Shown: positions 16,797 through 25,613, counted from the stretch's first letter. The stretch: 38,094 nt of DNA from Bacteroidales bacterium (GCA_018066005.1 JAGHSG010000080.1:1-38094); one strand, 5' to 3'. Notes: generated from the sequence alone by a model not told the origin. Made by a program: numbers and translations.

Positions 16797-18057
16797 CCAG
16801 ATGAGGCGGTAGGCGACGACGTCGTGGGAGGGAATGGTGACTTTACGCGGGTGGGTGGTGTCCGCTTCGTCCTGATGCGACCAGAGGTTACGTACCTGAT
16901 ACGTGTGCCACGAAGTTTCTAAAGAACGGCGGGACAGGTTGTCGTACATCTGGAAAGAACGGAAGTCAAGGTTGATGGTACGTTCCTCCAACGAACGGTT
17001 GAGGACACAGAAAGCCCAGTCACCGTTGGCTAAGGGTTTGAGCCAATACTCCAATCCTGCTTCTACGCGGTGACGCAAGCCTTGTATGCCCAACGAATCC
17101 TGGTCAACAGCGATAAGTTCCTTATTAAGCAGAATGGCAGCCGTCTCTTTAGACATAGAGCGTACGTCATTACCCACGATAAGCGGGGCCGCCATCATGC
17201 ACCATAGCGTGAATTGTGCGCGGTCCTCACTCAGACTCATACCATTACCTACTTCAAGCATGTCGGGGTCGTTCCAGTGGTTAGGTCCGGCATACTTACG
17301 GAGTTTCTCGTTGGAGTCCACAATAGTCATGATACCGAGTGACTGCCATCCGCCGTGGTCGAGGGTGCAGTCGAAGCAACACGTTATGTCGCCCGTCGTG
17401 CGCCAGCAATGCCCAATAGGTGCCGCCCATTCGTAGGCTTTGTTGTTCCCATTCGCAAAGGGAGAAGAGGATGTCACGACCGGACTGACGCAAAGCCTTA
17501 GCCATAAGTGAATAGGCCTCTTTGGCATTGCGTGAATCGGTGTTGCACCAGTCGTACTTGAGGTAATCAATACCCCATGAGGCATAGGTAATGGCATCTT
17601 GGTATTCGTGTCCCTGGCTGCCCGGACGTCCTCCACAAGTTTCAGAACCGGCATCCGAATAGATTCCTATCTTGAGTCCTTTGGAGTGAACATAGTCGGC
17701 AAGGGCTTTTATGCCGGACGGGAAACGTGTGGGGTCTTCGTGGATGAAGCCGAGGTTATCGCGTTCGCCGTGCCAGCAGTCATCAAGGTTAAGGTATATA
17801 TATCCGGCATCACGCAAACCCGAACTGACCATCGCATCGGCGACGGTGCGGATAAGTTCTTCGTTGATGTCGCAACCGAATTTATTCCACGAGTTCCAAC
17901 CCATCGGCGGGGTGGCGGCTAAAGCGGGTTTGTCCGGAGACACATGATCGACTTGTACCGGTTGAGGCAGTTGAGCAAAAGCACAAGGTGCGAGGGCAAA
18001 GAGAACGTTTAGCGTGTAGCGTTTAACGTTTAGCGTGTAGCGTTTAGAGATTAGCAT
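16794..18057 (-). pseudogene. GH27 alpha-galactosidase, frameshifted
   Basis: Secreted or periplasmic enzyme that removes alpha-1,6-galactose from galactomannan. A signal peptide (about 1-28) precedes the catalytic barrel: TPPMGWNSWNKFG, LDDCWHG, YLKYDWC with nucleophile D169, and WNDPDMLEVGNG carrying the acid/base region; a beta-sandwich domain completes the C terminus (VTIPSHDVVAYRL). The frame breaks in the GGG run at 17448-17450: frame one reads LFSLCEWEQQ, while the family continues in the next frame as NNKAYEWAAPIGHCW. The change equals one extra base or two lost bases. Open parts are about 17450-18057 and 16794-17450; repaired length is about 420 aa, normal for the family. The signal peptide contains the heptapeptide KRYTLNV twice, encoded by a perfect 21-bp tandem repeat (18004-18045). 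Confidence 0.9.
18004..18045 (-). repeat. 21-bp tandem duplication in the GH27 signal peptide
   Basis: Two perfect 21-bp units that encode KRYTLNV twice at the start of GH27. The unit itself is built of shorter GTTTA/GCG motifs, and similar short-unit repeats (AACAGGTAACA type) lie just upstream at 18062-18101. Confidence 0.7.
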
Positions 18058-18061
18058 GGTG

Positions 18062-18180
18062 TGAGATAACAGATAACAGGTAACAAGTAACAGGTAATAG
18101 AATGCCGCAAGCGCTTAGTAGAACGGGCAAAGTCCTAATAGAACGCCTGCGGCTAATAGAAGGTGTGTAAAGCTTAATGC
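18062..18180. other. Spacer between GH27 and the 566-aa gene
   Basis: Contains AACAGGTAACA-type short repeats (18067-18101) and small GC-rich hairpin-like units separated by TAATAGAA or TTAGTAGAA (18102-18160). No promoter box is evident. The 566-aa gene ends at its right edge. Confidence 0.45.
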
Positions 18181-19881
18181 TTAACGTACCATGAGTTTGG
18201 TCGTATTGCCGTTGTAGCGGATGATATAGACACCGGGGGAGAAGGGGAATTGGTTAATCGGTGAATCGGTGAATCGGTGAACCGGTTGGCCGGTGAGGGT
18301 GAAGACCTCAATGATGGACCGGTTAATCGGAGAATCGGTGAATTGGTGAATCGTTTCTAAGCCAGTGGGGTCGGTGGAGTTAGTACGCAGTTGGAGGCAG
18401 ACAAGTGTGACAGAGGTGGCCACCTCGGATTTAATCATCATACTGCTGACGTTGGTGATTCCCGTGAGGTCAGCCACTAATGAATCGACACCTGCTTCCG
18501 CTTTACCTACTTCGGCTGCATCGGAGTCGCCGTTGACATAGAGCGTGACAGAGCCTGTGGTGGCAGCAGCGAAACGCAGATAGAGGTTATTGTATGCGGT
18601 CCAGTCATCCGCCAGTTCCCAACCGCAGGCAGCCCATTCGCCATTGAAAGTGACGGTGTTGGTAGCTTTGTCAAAAGATGAGCTCCAGAGTGTAGTAGCG
18701 TCACCTAATTGGAGAGCTGTTCCTTCGGGACAGTCACCTGCGGGCGTGGGAGGCGTGGGGGGCGTGGGAGGTGTAGGCGTGATGGTGTCGCCACAGAAGA
18801 CCTTAGCGGCAGCGGTGATGACAATTTGGTCAAAAGCTACCCATCCTTCGCCGAAGAGCCCTAAGATATAGTCGCCTTCTTCCAAGGTCTGGTTAGCGAT
18901 GTTCCTGCTACTGAAAGGTTCATCATTGCCACTGCCTAAATCGTGGAAAGAGAGTTTGCCATAGGAGTTATTATCATAGGTGATGGTACCGTCTTGTGAC
19001 GCAGCCCCTTTTTTGTATATATTCATCCATCTGTTTCCTCCGTTGGTACACCACACATCGAAGGCGTAAGTGGATGCGGGCAGGTTGACTGCATAATAAG
19101 TTTCTCCCCGCGAGTCTTTATGGTCGATATATCCGGTACCATGTGAGCCGGCATAGTAATGGTCAGACGTGATGTACTGCATATAGCCGGGAGTTCCTTC
19201 TCCTCCGGTAACGGTTACATAGTCTGTTTCACATTGTAATGTTTTGGTGTTGGTACATGTGGAGTCTTCGGGCGTTGGAGGCGTTGGAGGCGTTGGAGGA
19301 GTAGGGGCGTCGCCACCTTGTAGCGTAAATTCAGCAGTTTTGAAACCTACTTTTTCGTTATTGCCAAACCGTCCTTGGAAATAATAATCTCCTGCTGCGG
19401 CTACGACAACGGTATAGGTAACAGGCACTTCGGTGCCTTTGTTAGCATCGTTGAAAGAAACCTGATTTAGGTCTTTGGTTGCCTGATAAGTGCCGATGAA
19501 GAAATCGGGTGTATTGACAGAAGGACCATTCTCATTGGCGATGAAGTTCATCACGATGGTGTAGGTACCGGCTTGGAAAGCGTGTGTTTCTTTAGCGCGG
19601 AAATAGGGATTTTCCTTCACGGACGTATAACCGGAAACGATGTCGTTCTTGACATTGTATCTGTTTTCGCTCCAATAGAAATTTCCATTAGGAGCGTCCC
19701 ACCATCCTTCGGTGATGACGGTGTATTTACCATCATTACTCAAGTGTGGTACGCCATTGTCGGCAGTTGTACCTGAATAGGTAAAATCATACGTAAAATC
19801 TGCTGCTTGAGCAGTGTTTACAGCGCCTAAGAACACTACTGCGAGTGCTAAGCGGAAGAGAGAAGAAAGTGTTTTTTTCAT
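18181..19881 (-). CDS. Secreted multi-module protein with T9SS-like C-terminal domain
   Basis: 566 aa with a signal peptide (about 1-26). Domain 1 (about 27-190) is homologous to the first domain of the giant protein. A Pro/Thr linker (TPPTPPTPPTP) leads to a Cys-bracketed module (about 210-370, CTNTKTLQCE to AKVFCGDT), then a second Pro/Thr linker, then a module of the GAGWW type (about 395-500, here ACGWELADDWTAYNNLYLRF). The last 60 residues resemble a T9SS type A sorting domain (IIEVFTLTGQ, SPGVYIIRYNG, TKLMVR) interrupted twice by repeat-encoded FTDSPIN (514-520 and 537-543). No catalytic residues are recognised; a surface glycan-binding role inside the mannan locus is inferred from modules and position. 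Confidence 0.88.
   Translation of the reverse strand: MKKTLSSLFRLALAVVFLGAVNTAQAADFTYDFTYSGTTADNGVPHLSNDGKYTVITEGWWDAPNGNFYWSENRYNVKNDIVSGYTSVKENPYFRAKETHAFQAGTYTIVMNFIANENGPSVNTPDFFIGTYQATKDLNQVSFNDANKGTEVPVTYTVVVAAAGDYYFQGRFGNNEKVGFKTAEFTLQGGDAPTPPTPPTPPTPEDSTCTNTKTLQCETDYVTVTGGEGTPGYMQYITSDHYYAGSHGTGYIDHKDSRGETYYAVNLPASTYAFDVWCTNGGNRWMNIYKKGAASQDGTITYDNNSYGKLSFHDLGSGNDEPFSSRNIANQTLEEGDYILGLFGEGWVAFDQIVITAAAKVFCGDTITPTPPTPPTPPTPAGDCPEGTALQLGDATTLWSSSFDKATNTVTFNGEWAACGWELADDWTAYNNLYLRFAAATTGSVTLYVNGDSDAAEVGKAEAGVDSLVADLTGITNVSSMMIKSEVATSVTLVCLQLRTNSTDPTGLETIHQFTDSPINRSIIEVFTLTGQPVHRFTDSPINQFPFSPGVYIIRYNGNTTKLMVR
18247..18300 (-). repeat. Octamer array inside coding sequence (sorting domain)
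   Basis: Units GGTTAATC, GGTGAATC, GGTGAATC, GGTGAACC, GGTTGGCC, GGTGAG, period 8, translated as QPVHRFTDSPINQF in the 566-aa protein. Confidence 0.7.
18317..18353 (-). repeat. Second octamer array inside the same coding sequence
   Basis: GGTTAATC, GGAGAATC, GGTGAATT, GGTGAATC, translated as IHQFTDSPINR. With the previous array it brackets the first half of the sorting-like domain. Confidence 0.7.
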
Positions 19882-19887
19882 AAGTTT

Positions 19888-19912
19888 GTTAATTGTTAAT
19901 TGGTGAATCGGA
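19888..19912 (-). repeat. Octamer-type repeat just upstream of the 566-aa gene
   Basis: GTTAATT, GTTAATT, GGTGAATC, GG. It ends 6 nt before the start codon at 19881 and so forms the translation initiation region. Confidence 0.5.
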
Positions 19913-19942
19913 TTTTTATGCTCTAAAAAATCTTTATGTTTT

Positions 19943-20006
19943 CGGTGCTTCGCAACGTTAAGGGGGGCTTCGCCACCGTTATAACGCTTCTTAACGTCGC
20001 TTCGCT
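19943..20006. repeat. Spacer repeat related to 16561-16622
   Basis: Contains GGTGCTTCGCAACGTTAAGG, GGC-TTC-GCC, CGTTATAACG and CTTAACGTCGCTTCGC. Located between the GH26 gene stop and the 566-aa gene start. Confidence 0.55.
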
Positions 20007-20020
20007 TTTTTATTGGTGAA

Positions 20021-21175
20021 TTATTTTAGGGAGGGCATTTGGTCGCGGCTGATTACATAAGGTTGTTCCCAAGCGTTGTTCCACCATTCGATGGGAGCGT
20101 GCTCGTGGGGAGTGGTGGTGTCGGTGAACCAATACGAATTAGGTGATGCCGATTTGGTTCGTTTGCTATCATACCACGGCATGAAGTACGCCCACTTGGC
20201 ACCTGCATTCCATTGGTCTTCTATAGTGCCACCATTGCCGAACTCGGACAGGGTGAGCATTTTATTGGGATAAATCATTTGGTCGTAACCGAAATAGTTG
20301 TAGAAACTGGGTGCTTCTTTGTTATAGATGTCACGTCCGATTATATCGACATACTTGTCGCCCGGATACCAAGCAAAGTCAGACCCTTGTGTGGTCCAAA
20401 CCCAGATGAGGTTATTGAGCCCCTTGGTGTTGACGAAGTAGTCCCACATGAATTGCCACAGTTGCACTTCGGTGGCGGCGTCTCCGCCTTTTCCCCACCA
20501 GAACCACTGTCCGGCAGCCTCATGATAGGGACGCCAGAGGATAGGTATGTGTCGATCTCTGAACCCTTGCAAGAACTCGGCTACGCGGTCAAGATCCTGC
20601 ATGAAAATCTTGTTTTCCCACGTACCGGATATGAGGGCATTGGAAGCCTTAAAAGAGGTCTCGTTAGGTTTATACGTACTGTTGGATGAAGTGGTAGTAG
20701 TGGCTTGTGATTTAGGAACAATATGGTGCCACATGCCCATAATGATACCGTTGTTTGCCCACCAATCCTCATAGATGGCGTAGGAAACATACACTTTCTT
20801 TGCCCAATCATCGGTCAAGGTAGATTGAATCATATCGAAGCAGGTCATAGCGGGGTACTTGCCGGTATGGTATTTGACCCATTCGGCTTCGTTGATGTTC
20901 CAGTTAACATTAGCCATCGCTCCGGACAGAACTTTGCGTCCGTACGTTTTACGGAGGTAGGTATATAGTTTCAGCGCTTCCGGACTAGGGTTGGGCGTAC
21001 ACAACTCATCACACACATAGAGGGATGTGTCCTCGGTAGGTGTGGGAGGATCGGGAGGAGTAGGTCCCGGCGGCGGTGTCGGTTCAGTGCCACTTTCTTT
21101 CTTATCGCATCCGCTGAATAGCATTGCCGTACATATCATACAGCATGCCAGCACGTAACAGATAGATTTTGCCAT
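20021..21175 (-). CDS. GH26 endo-beta-1,4-mannanase lipoprotein
   Basis: Cuts the backbone of beta-mannan; placed at the cell surface or in the periplasm as a lipoprotein (signal peptide with lipobox LFSGC, modified C23, followed by a Pro-rich linker TPPPGPTPPDPP). The GH26 domain (about 60-380) shows the acid/base Glu in WRPYHEAAGQWFWW (E219), the nucleophile Glu in LTLSEFGNGG (E311), and conserved WHHIVP and LIWVWT. 384 aa is typical. The start at 21175 lies inside the end of the GH5 gene, a 74-nt overlap in another frame. I accept it because it gives a complete lipoprotein signal; the next Met (residue 13) would leave a very short one. Translational coupling to GH5 is likely. Confidence 0.95.
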   Translation of the reverse strand: MAKSICYVLACCMICTAMLFSGCDKKESGTEPTPPPGPTPPDPPTPTEDTSLYVCDELCTPNPSPEALKLYTYLRKTYGRKVLSGAMANVNWNINEAEWVKYHTGKYPAMTCFDMIQSTLTDDWAKKVYVSYAIYEDWWANNGIIMGMWHHIVPKSQATTTTSSNSTYKPNETSFKASNALISGTWENKIFMQDLDRVAEFLQGFRDRHIPILWRPYHEAAGQWFWWGKGGDAATEVQLWQFMWDYFVNTKGLNNLIWVWTTQGSDFAWYPGDKYVDIIGRDIYNKEAPSFYNYFGYDQMIYPNKMLTLSEFGNGGTIEDQWNAGAKWAYFMPWYDSKRTKSASPNSYWFTDTTTPHEHAPIEWWNNAWEQPYVISRDQMPSLK

Positions 21176-22610
21176 TGATTAGATATTTATTAAATGGTGA
21201 ATCGGTGAGTTGGTTAATCGGTGAATCGGTTATTTCGTCTAATGCGGAGGGTGTGGGAGGTACGTCGGTATAGACGGAGCATAGTTGGCTGTCTGCAGCC
21301 CAAGCGTTGTATATTTTCTGCCCCCAGTTGCAAGTTTGCCCTTTGGTAGATTGTGTGGCAGGGGTTCCGTTGTATTGGTCAGTCACCATGTCCAAATAGC
21401 CAACTCCGCCTCCGTTTCCCCACCATGACCATGAGAACCAACCGACATTGTTGGTCTTGCAAGTAGAGATGATAGCATCTTCATCCACATCGCCGTCGGA
21501 GTGATACCACCCAAATTCACCGATGCACAGGCACAGGTTTTGGTTCAAGACGTTCGTTATATTACTCTCTACCGTGCCGGGTTTGCCAGCCGAGCCGTAC
21601 ATGTGAATAGAGAAGATGATATTCTTGTCAGGGTCGGCATTGAATATATCCCAGCCGCTATTAGGTATAGAACCGGCATGTTGTCCCCATCCGTCTGCAT
21701 CGACCATGAGACAATGTTTAAGTCCTGCTTTTCGTATGGTAGAGACAGCGTTTTTGTAAGCATTTACCCATGCCGTGGTATTCCATTTGCCTCCCCATTC
21801 GTTGGCTATATTGATGATTGTTGTGTGCTCATGTCCTTTGAGTGTAGAAGCCATCTCCGTCCAGTAGGACACACATTTATTCAACGCATTAACATCGTCT
21901 GAGCCGGTAGCATCGTGCGCCTCAATGACCAAGACCATCTTGTTAGATTCGCAACATTGAATGATGGATGCCAATAATTGTGCAGGAATTTTGGAGTATT
22001 GCCCTCCTGTTCCAATGGCTATCCGCACGGCGTTGGCACCGCGTGAGCGCATCTGTGCTATTTGTTGTTCGTATCCCTTGCCGATATACCACGCGTATGC
22101 AAGATTAGTACCCCGCATGACAAAGGGGTGGTTTTTGGCATCTAATAGTTGTTTGCCACTAACTACAAATCCATGATCTCCAACAATAGGCGTGTCGCCT
22201 CCACCTCCACCGCCGGTGAGATAAGCCGAAGTGACGGTGAGTGAGCCGCTCTCGCAAGACAGAACTATTTTCTCGACCGAGTATTTACGCGAGGCATTGA
22301 GGTTGGCACTGACTTGTGTGGCTCCACTGCCGAATTCTATTTTGGTGTCGGGGTCGGTATCACCGGTATAATAGATCTGCATGTTACCCGGTTGGGCAGC
22401 GGATTGGAAGTGTACAACAACGGAGTTATAATCACTACAGTTCTTGCCGTCCAGCCACCATCCGGCTCCTCCCCAAGAGGAGAAGGTGATGGTTGAACCA
22501 CTGACGGACGTGGACCACATGTTGATTATTGACGATGTGGATAGTGAGTAGTCGGCACGTACTATGGTGACGGAGAGTAGGGATAGTAATATGATGAAGA
22601 AGCGAGGCAT
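21102..22610 (-). CDS. GH5 endo-beta-1,4-mannanase (GH5_8-like) with N-terminal binding module
   Basis: Secreted mannanase, 502 aa. Signal peptide about 1-19. Residues 25-132 form a small beta-rich module (GGAGWWLDGKNCSDYNSVVV) also found in the 566-aa protein and the 322-aa protein. A GGGGGG linker precedes the GH5 barrel (about 145-445): LVIEAHDATGSDD, IINIANEWGG with acid/base E271, MVDADGWGQ, FSIHMYGSAG, and CIGEFGWYHSDGDVDED with nucleophile E365. Residues 461-474 (TDSPINQLTDSPFN) are octamer-repeat encoded, and the end KIYLLRAGMLYDMYG is a tail motif shared with two other proteins here. The stop lies 74 nt inside the GH26 gene. The start follows an intergenic stretch made wholly of octamer repeats. 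Confidence 0.95.
   Translation of the reverse strand: MPRFFIILLSLLSVTIVRADYSLSTSSIINMWSTSVSGSTITFSSWGGAGWWLDGKNCSDYNSVVVHFQSAAQPGNMQIYYTGDTDPDTKIEFGSGATQVSANLNASRKYSVEKIVLSCESGSLTVTSAYLTGGGGGGDTPIVGDHGFVVSGKQLLDAKNHPFVMRGTNLAYAWYIGKGYEQQIAQMRSRGANAVRIAIGTGGQYSKIPAQLLASIIQCCESNKMVLVIEAHDATGSDDVNALNKCVSYWTEMASTLKGHEHTTIINIANEWGGKWNTTAWVNAYKNAVSTIRKAGLKHCLMVDADGWGQHAGSIPNSGWDIFNADPDKNIIFSIHMYGSAGKPGTVESNITNVLNQNLCLCIGEFGWYHSDGDVDEDAIISTCKTNNVGWFSWSWWGNGGGVGYLDMVTDQYNGTPATQSTKGQTCNWGQKIYNAWAADSQLCSVYTDVPPTPSALDEITDSPINQLTDSPFNKYLINGKIYLLRAGMLYDMYGNAIQRMR
21193..21231 (-). repeat. Octamer array inside GH5 coding sequence
   Basis: GGTGAATC, GGTGAGTT, GGTTAATC, GGTGAATC, GG, period 8, translated as EITDSPINQLTDSPFN between the catalytic domain and the C-terminal tail motif. 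Confidence 0.7.
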
Positions 22611-22652
22611 TTTGGTGAATTGGTGAATTGGTGAATTGGTGAGTTGGTGAAT
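22611..22652 (-). repeat. Octamer array filling the gap before GH5
   Basis: TTGGTGAA repeated five times with one variant (TTGGTGAG), period 8. It occupies the whole interval between the stop of the glycan-binding lipoprotein and the ATG of GH5, so ribosome loading on GH5 takes place on the repeat itself. Confidence 0.75.
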
Positions 22653-23926
22653 TATTTTGTGGGGTTGAGAAGGACGATACGGGGGTTATCTAAACAGATA
22701 TGGACATCATGTTTATTAGGCGCATCGCAGTTCTTACCGAACAGGATAACGTTGAATTTCTTGTATTTAGACATGTCGTCTAAGATTAAGTCGGCACGTC
22801 CATCGGTGGAGAAGGGACCTAATTTGTCATATTTGAAGTCGGTTAAAGGAATGGTGAATGTCTCCCATCCATCGGTTTTAAACTCTTTGACGGTCCATTC
22901 ATCGGTAGTGGCGTTACCGTCTACCAACCACGGAGCCCATTGTGCTTGTGGAGTTGTATTCGCTCCGTCATCTCCCAATGAGAATTGACCGGACAGGGGT
23001 TCGAACCAGAAGTGCAAAGGTTGGTCTGTCCACGTGAGTATATTGGCCTCGAAACGCAGGCCGTATTTGGTAATATCTTTATCTGCCTCCAAGAAGGGGG
23101 TACGAATCTCTTGGTATTGATCCCAATAGCATCCTGCCAAGTCCTCCTGGCTCCAGAACCACTCACCCACTTGTTCGCGTTTAATCAACAGATAAGCGCC
23201 ATCGCATCCGTTCTCATCGGTATAACGACCAATCTTCCACGGATTGCCGTAATAACCTTGGTTGAACGGTTCCTCTCCGTGATTAAAGTCAATGATGAGG
23301 TTGGTCTTATCGCGGAAGCGGAAAAGGGACTGACGGATACCGTATTTACTCTGTACGGTGATGGGACCCTCTTGGCTGCCTTGCGGAGCTACGCAGATGA
23401 GTTTATTGCCGTCAAAGGATACAATGTCTGCTTCGATAGAATCGTTCTCGGTTGCCCCTCTAAACCATACAGTGAGGGGTTCGTAGAAGAATGAGCCATT
23501 GATAACAACTTCTTGTCCGTCGGGTACATATTCACACTTGAGTGAGTTGAGACGCGGAGCAGGTATATACGTTTCGAAATCATAGGAAGCCGAATACCCG
23601 TCTGCGGTGGTTGCAATCAGTTTATAGGTGTGATTTTCGGAGAAAGGCACACTCAATATGATAGCGTGTGACGTTATGTAGGTTGGGTTCAGCGTAGCAG
23701 CGTCATCGTCAAATCGAACAGAATTGACGGCTTGCAGATTGCTACCAATTATTACTATTGTTTGCAATTTCTCTGCCGCATAGATGGCAGAGTCGGCTTG
23801 TTCGGGGTAGGGAGTGCGTATGTAGTCAATTACAGGCGGTTTACCATTTCCACCCGTTTCGTCTTTTTTACAAGCACTAAAGCATGCCACAAGGGCTACC
23901 AATACAATTAAAAACCTATATTTCAT
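22652..23926 (-). CDS. Surface glycan-binding lipoprotein (SGBP) with IPT/TIG domains
   Basis: 424-aa lipoprotein (signal peptide ending CFSAC, then KKDETG, matching the charged surface-export signal of Bacteroidota lipoproteins). Two IPT/TIG-like domains follow (about 33-120, IVIIGSNLQAVNSVRF; about 125-205, EVVINGSFFYEPLTVWF), then a C-terminal domain (about 210-424) rich in Trp (WFWSQEDLAGCYW, WFEPLSGQF) likely to hold the glycan site. This is the architecture of SGBPs encoded directly after SusD in hemicellulose loci, where they help SusCD capture polysaccharide outside the cell. It starts 18 nt after the SusD stop. The ligand is inferred from the adjacent mannanases. Confidence 0.9.
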   Translation of the reverse strand: MKYRFLIVLVALVACFSACKKDETGGNGKPPVIDYIRTPYPEQADSAIYAAEKLQTIVIIGSNLQAVNSVRFDDDAATLNPTYITSHAIILSVPFSENHTYKLIATTADGYSASYDFETYIPAPRLNSLKCEYVPDGQEVVINGSFFYEPLTVWFRGATENDSIEADIVSFDGNKLICVAPQGSQEGPITVQSKYGIRQSLFRFRDKTNLIIDFNHGEEPFNQGYYGNPWKIGRYTDENGCDGAYLLIKREQVGEWFWSQEDLAGCYWDQYQEIRTPFLEADKDITKYGLRFEANILTWTDQPLHFWFEPLSGQFSLGDDGANTTPQAQWAPWLVDGNATTDEWTVKEFKTDGWETFTIPLTDFKYDKLGPFSTDGRADLILDDMSKYKKFNVILFGKNCDAPNKHDVHICLDNPRIVLLNPTK

Positions 23927-23944
23927 ATTCGTATTATTTAAGCA

Positions 23945-25585
23945 TTATTTTTTATAATAAGGCACCGGTTCGTCAGCCAAAGTAGGAGAGGCTGTTATTT
24001 CAGAGCCCGGAACGGGCAGTATCAGTTGAGCAGCCGTAATCATGATGGGCTCGTATGACGGGTTCGATGTTATATACGGTTCGCGTGTATTTTCGTTTTC
24101 AATAGTTCGTACGGTCTCATCGGGATAATAGGTGCGATGACGTTCCATACGGTTCAAATAAGCCACAGCGCTATTGGCATTGCGGTAATACATGCGCTTG
24201 ATGTCAAAGAAGTTGATTCCTTCGAAGGCGAACTCGCAGCGACGTTCTTTGATAAGGTCGGTATAGGTTACCGTGGAAACTTCCGGCAGTCCGGCGCGTT
24301 TGTGGTGAACGCGATTGAAGACATCTATAGCCAAGGCGTCGGTTGTTGACTCACCGGCACCTATGCAGGCTTCTACGTAGCACAGATAGACGTCCGCCAA
24401 ACGGAGTAGGTAACTATTGTTACCGGCATCTTGTTGATCGCCTACACCGCCACCGCAGTCAGCAGATTTGCCGAGTACGTATTTCTTGATGTTGGCGAGG
24501 ACTTCGTTGTTATCTTCCATCTTATTGCCGGAGGCGTCACGCACAACAAAGTTGTAGGTGTATCCACCATTGGCTTTATTGATGTTAGGATAATAATCAC
24601 CGAGAGTCATAAAAACCCACGGGCGACGCAAATCGTCTTCGTCATAACTCTCCTGCAGGCTCAATGTAGGTCCTTTACCTTGTCCCCAAGCCACGTCGCT
24701 AACGAATGTGCTGCGGCTCCAGTGGGAAGTACGCGAGTTGCCGGTGGCATAACCGCCGACCATGTTTTGAATAGCAAACAACGACTCTCCGCAGTTATTA
24801 GCCTCTATATCAAAGAGGGTAGCATAGTCGGGGTAGAGTTCCAGACCGGAGTTCTTGATGACATCCGTTGCATATTCTTTGGCTTTTTGGAAGTACTCGT
24901 CGGATTTGGCGTAGTCTAAGTGGCTTGCCATGGTTAGATAAACCTTAGCCAATAATCCCTTGGCTGTCCAACAGGTTGCCATACCGGGCGTGTTAGCAAC
25001 CTCGGGGAGGTTGGTAGCAGCAAACTGCAGGTCTTCAGTGATGAAACGGTACACGTCCTCTTGCGTGTTGCGATAAAGGGCAGTATTCATCATGGCACGG
25101 TTGTTTTCCACAATTGTTACGGCGCCCCAATACTCTGTTAAAAAGTAATACGCGAAAGCGCGTGCACAGCGTGCGTGAGCCAGACCTTGTGTGATGGCTG
25201 TTTCCGGAACACTATTCTTTCGTGCAGCATCGGGCATGTCGTTGATGATATTATTGGCAAACGAGACGATACGATAGAGCCCTTGCCAACCCTGTGTCAA
25301 ATAGGTGTTGTTGGAACCAAAGGACATATAGTAGAACTGTCCTTCCTGATCATAAGTGTAAAATAGGTCGCCTGCTAATTCGTCACCTGCCATCCACATA
25401 AAGGACATTTGAAAATTACTCCATGCCTTGGCGGCATACAGTGAGTAGCAGTTCTGCTCAATAGCCTTGGCAGAGGTGTAATAATTATCAGAGGTGAGGG
25501 TGTCTTGCGGCTCATTGCTAAGAAAATCTTTGCAACTACTGAGTACTGCCGCAAGCATTGCTAATAAAATAATCTGTTTTTTCAT
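23945..25585 (-). CDS. SusD/RagB-family outer-membrane glycan-binding lipoprotein
   Basis: The lid protein of the SusCD importer, binding oligosaccharides outside the outer membrane. Signal peptide and lipobox are MKKQIILLAMLAAVLSSC, so I start at 25585 rather than an upstream ATG at 25612 that would add nine residues before the signal. Typical N-terminal helices (YYTSAKAIEQNCYSLYAAKAW), the TPR-like core (FAYYFLTEYWGAV, WTAKGLLAKVYLTMA) and the C-terminal RagB block (LIKERRCEFAFEGINFFDIKR, LPVPGSEI) are all present. About 546 aa, normal. It starts 29 nt after the SusC stop. Confidence 0.96.
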   Translation of the reverse strand: MKKQIILLAMLAAVLSSCKDFLSNEPQDTLTSDNYYTSAKAIEQNCYSLYAAKAWSNFQMSFMWMAGDELAGDLFYTYDQEGQFYYMSFGSNNTYLTQGWQGLYRIVSFANNIINDMPDAARKNSVPETAITQGLAHARCARAFAYYFLTEYWGAVTIVENNRAMMNTALYRNTQEDVYRFITEDLQFAATNLPEVANTPGMATCWTAKGLLAKVYLTMASHLDYAKSDEYFQKAKEYATDVIKNSGLELYPDYATLFDIEANNCGESLFAIQNMVGGYATGNSRTSHWSRSTFVSDVAWGQGKGPTLSLQESYDEDDLRRPWVFMTLGDYYPNINKANGGYTYNFVVRDASGNKMEDNNEVLANIKKYVLGKSADCGGGVGDQQDAGNNSYLLRLADVYLCYVEACIGAGESTTDALAIDVFNRVHHKRAGLPEVSTVTYTDLIKERRCEFAFEGINFFDIKRMYYRNANSAVAYLNRMERHRTYYPDETVRTIENENTREPYITSNPSYEPIMITAAQLILPVPGSEITASPTLADEPVPYYKK

Positions 25586-25613
25586 ATCACAAGATAGATT
25601 GTAGGTTGACAAA

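Noticed and set aside
25586..25612. Upstream start for SusD
   Set aside because: It would place nine residues before a complete lipoprotein signal peptide.
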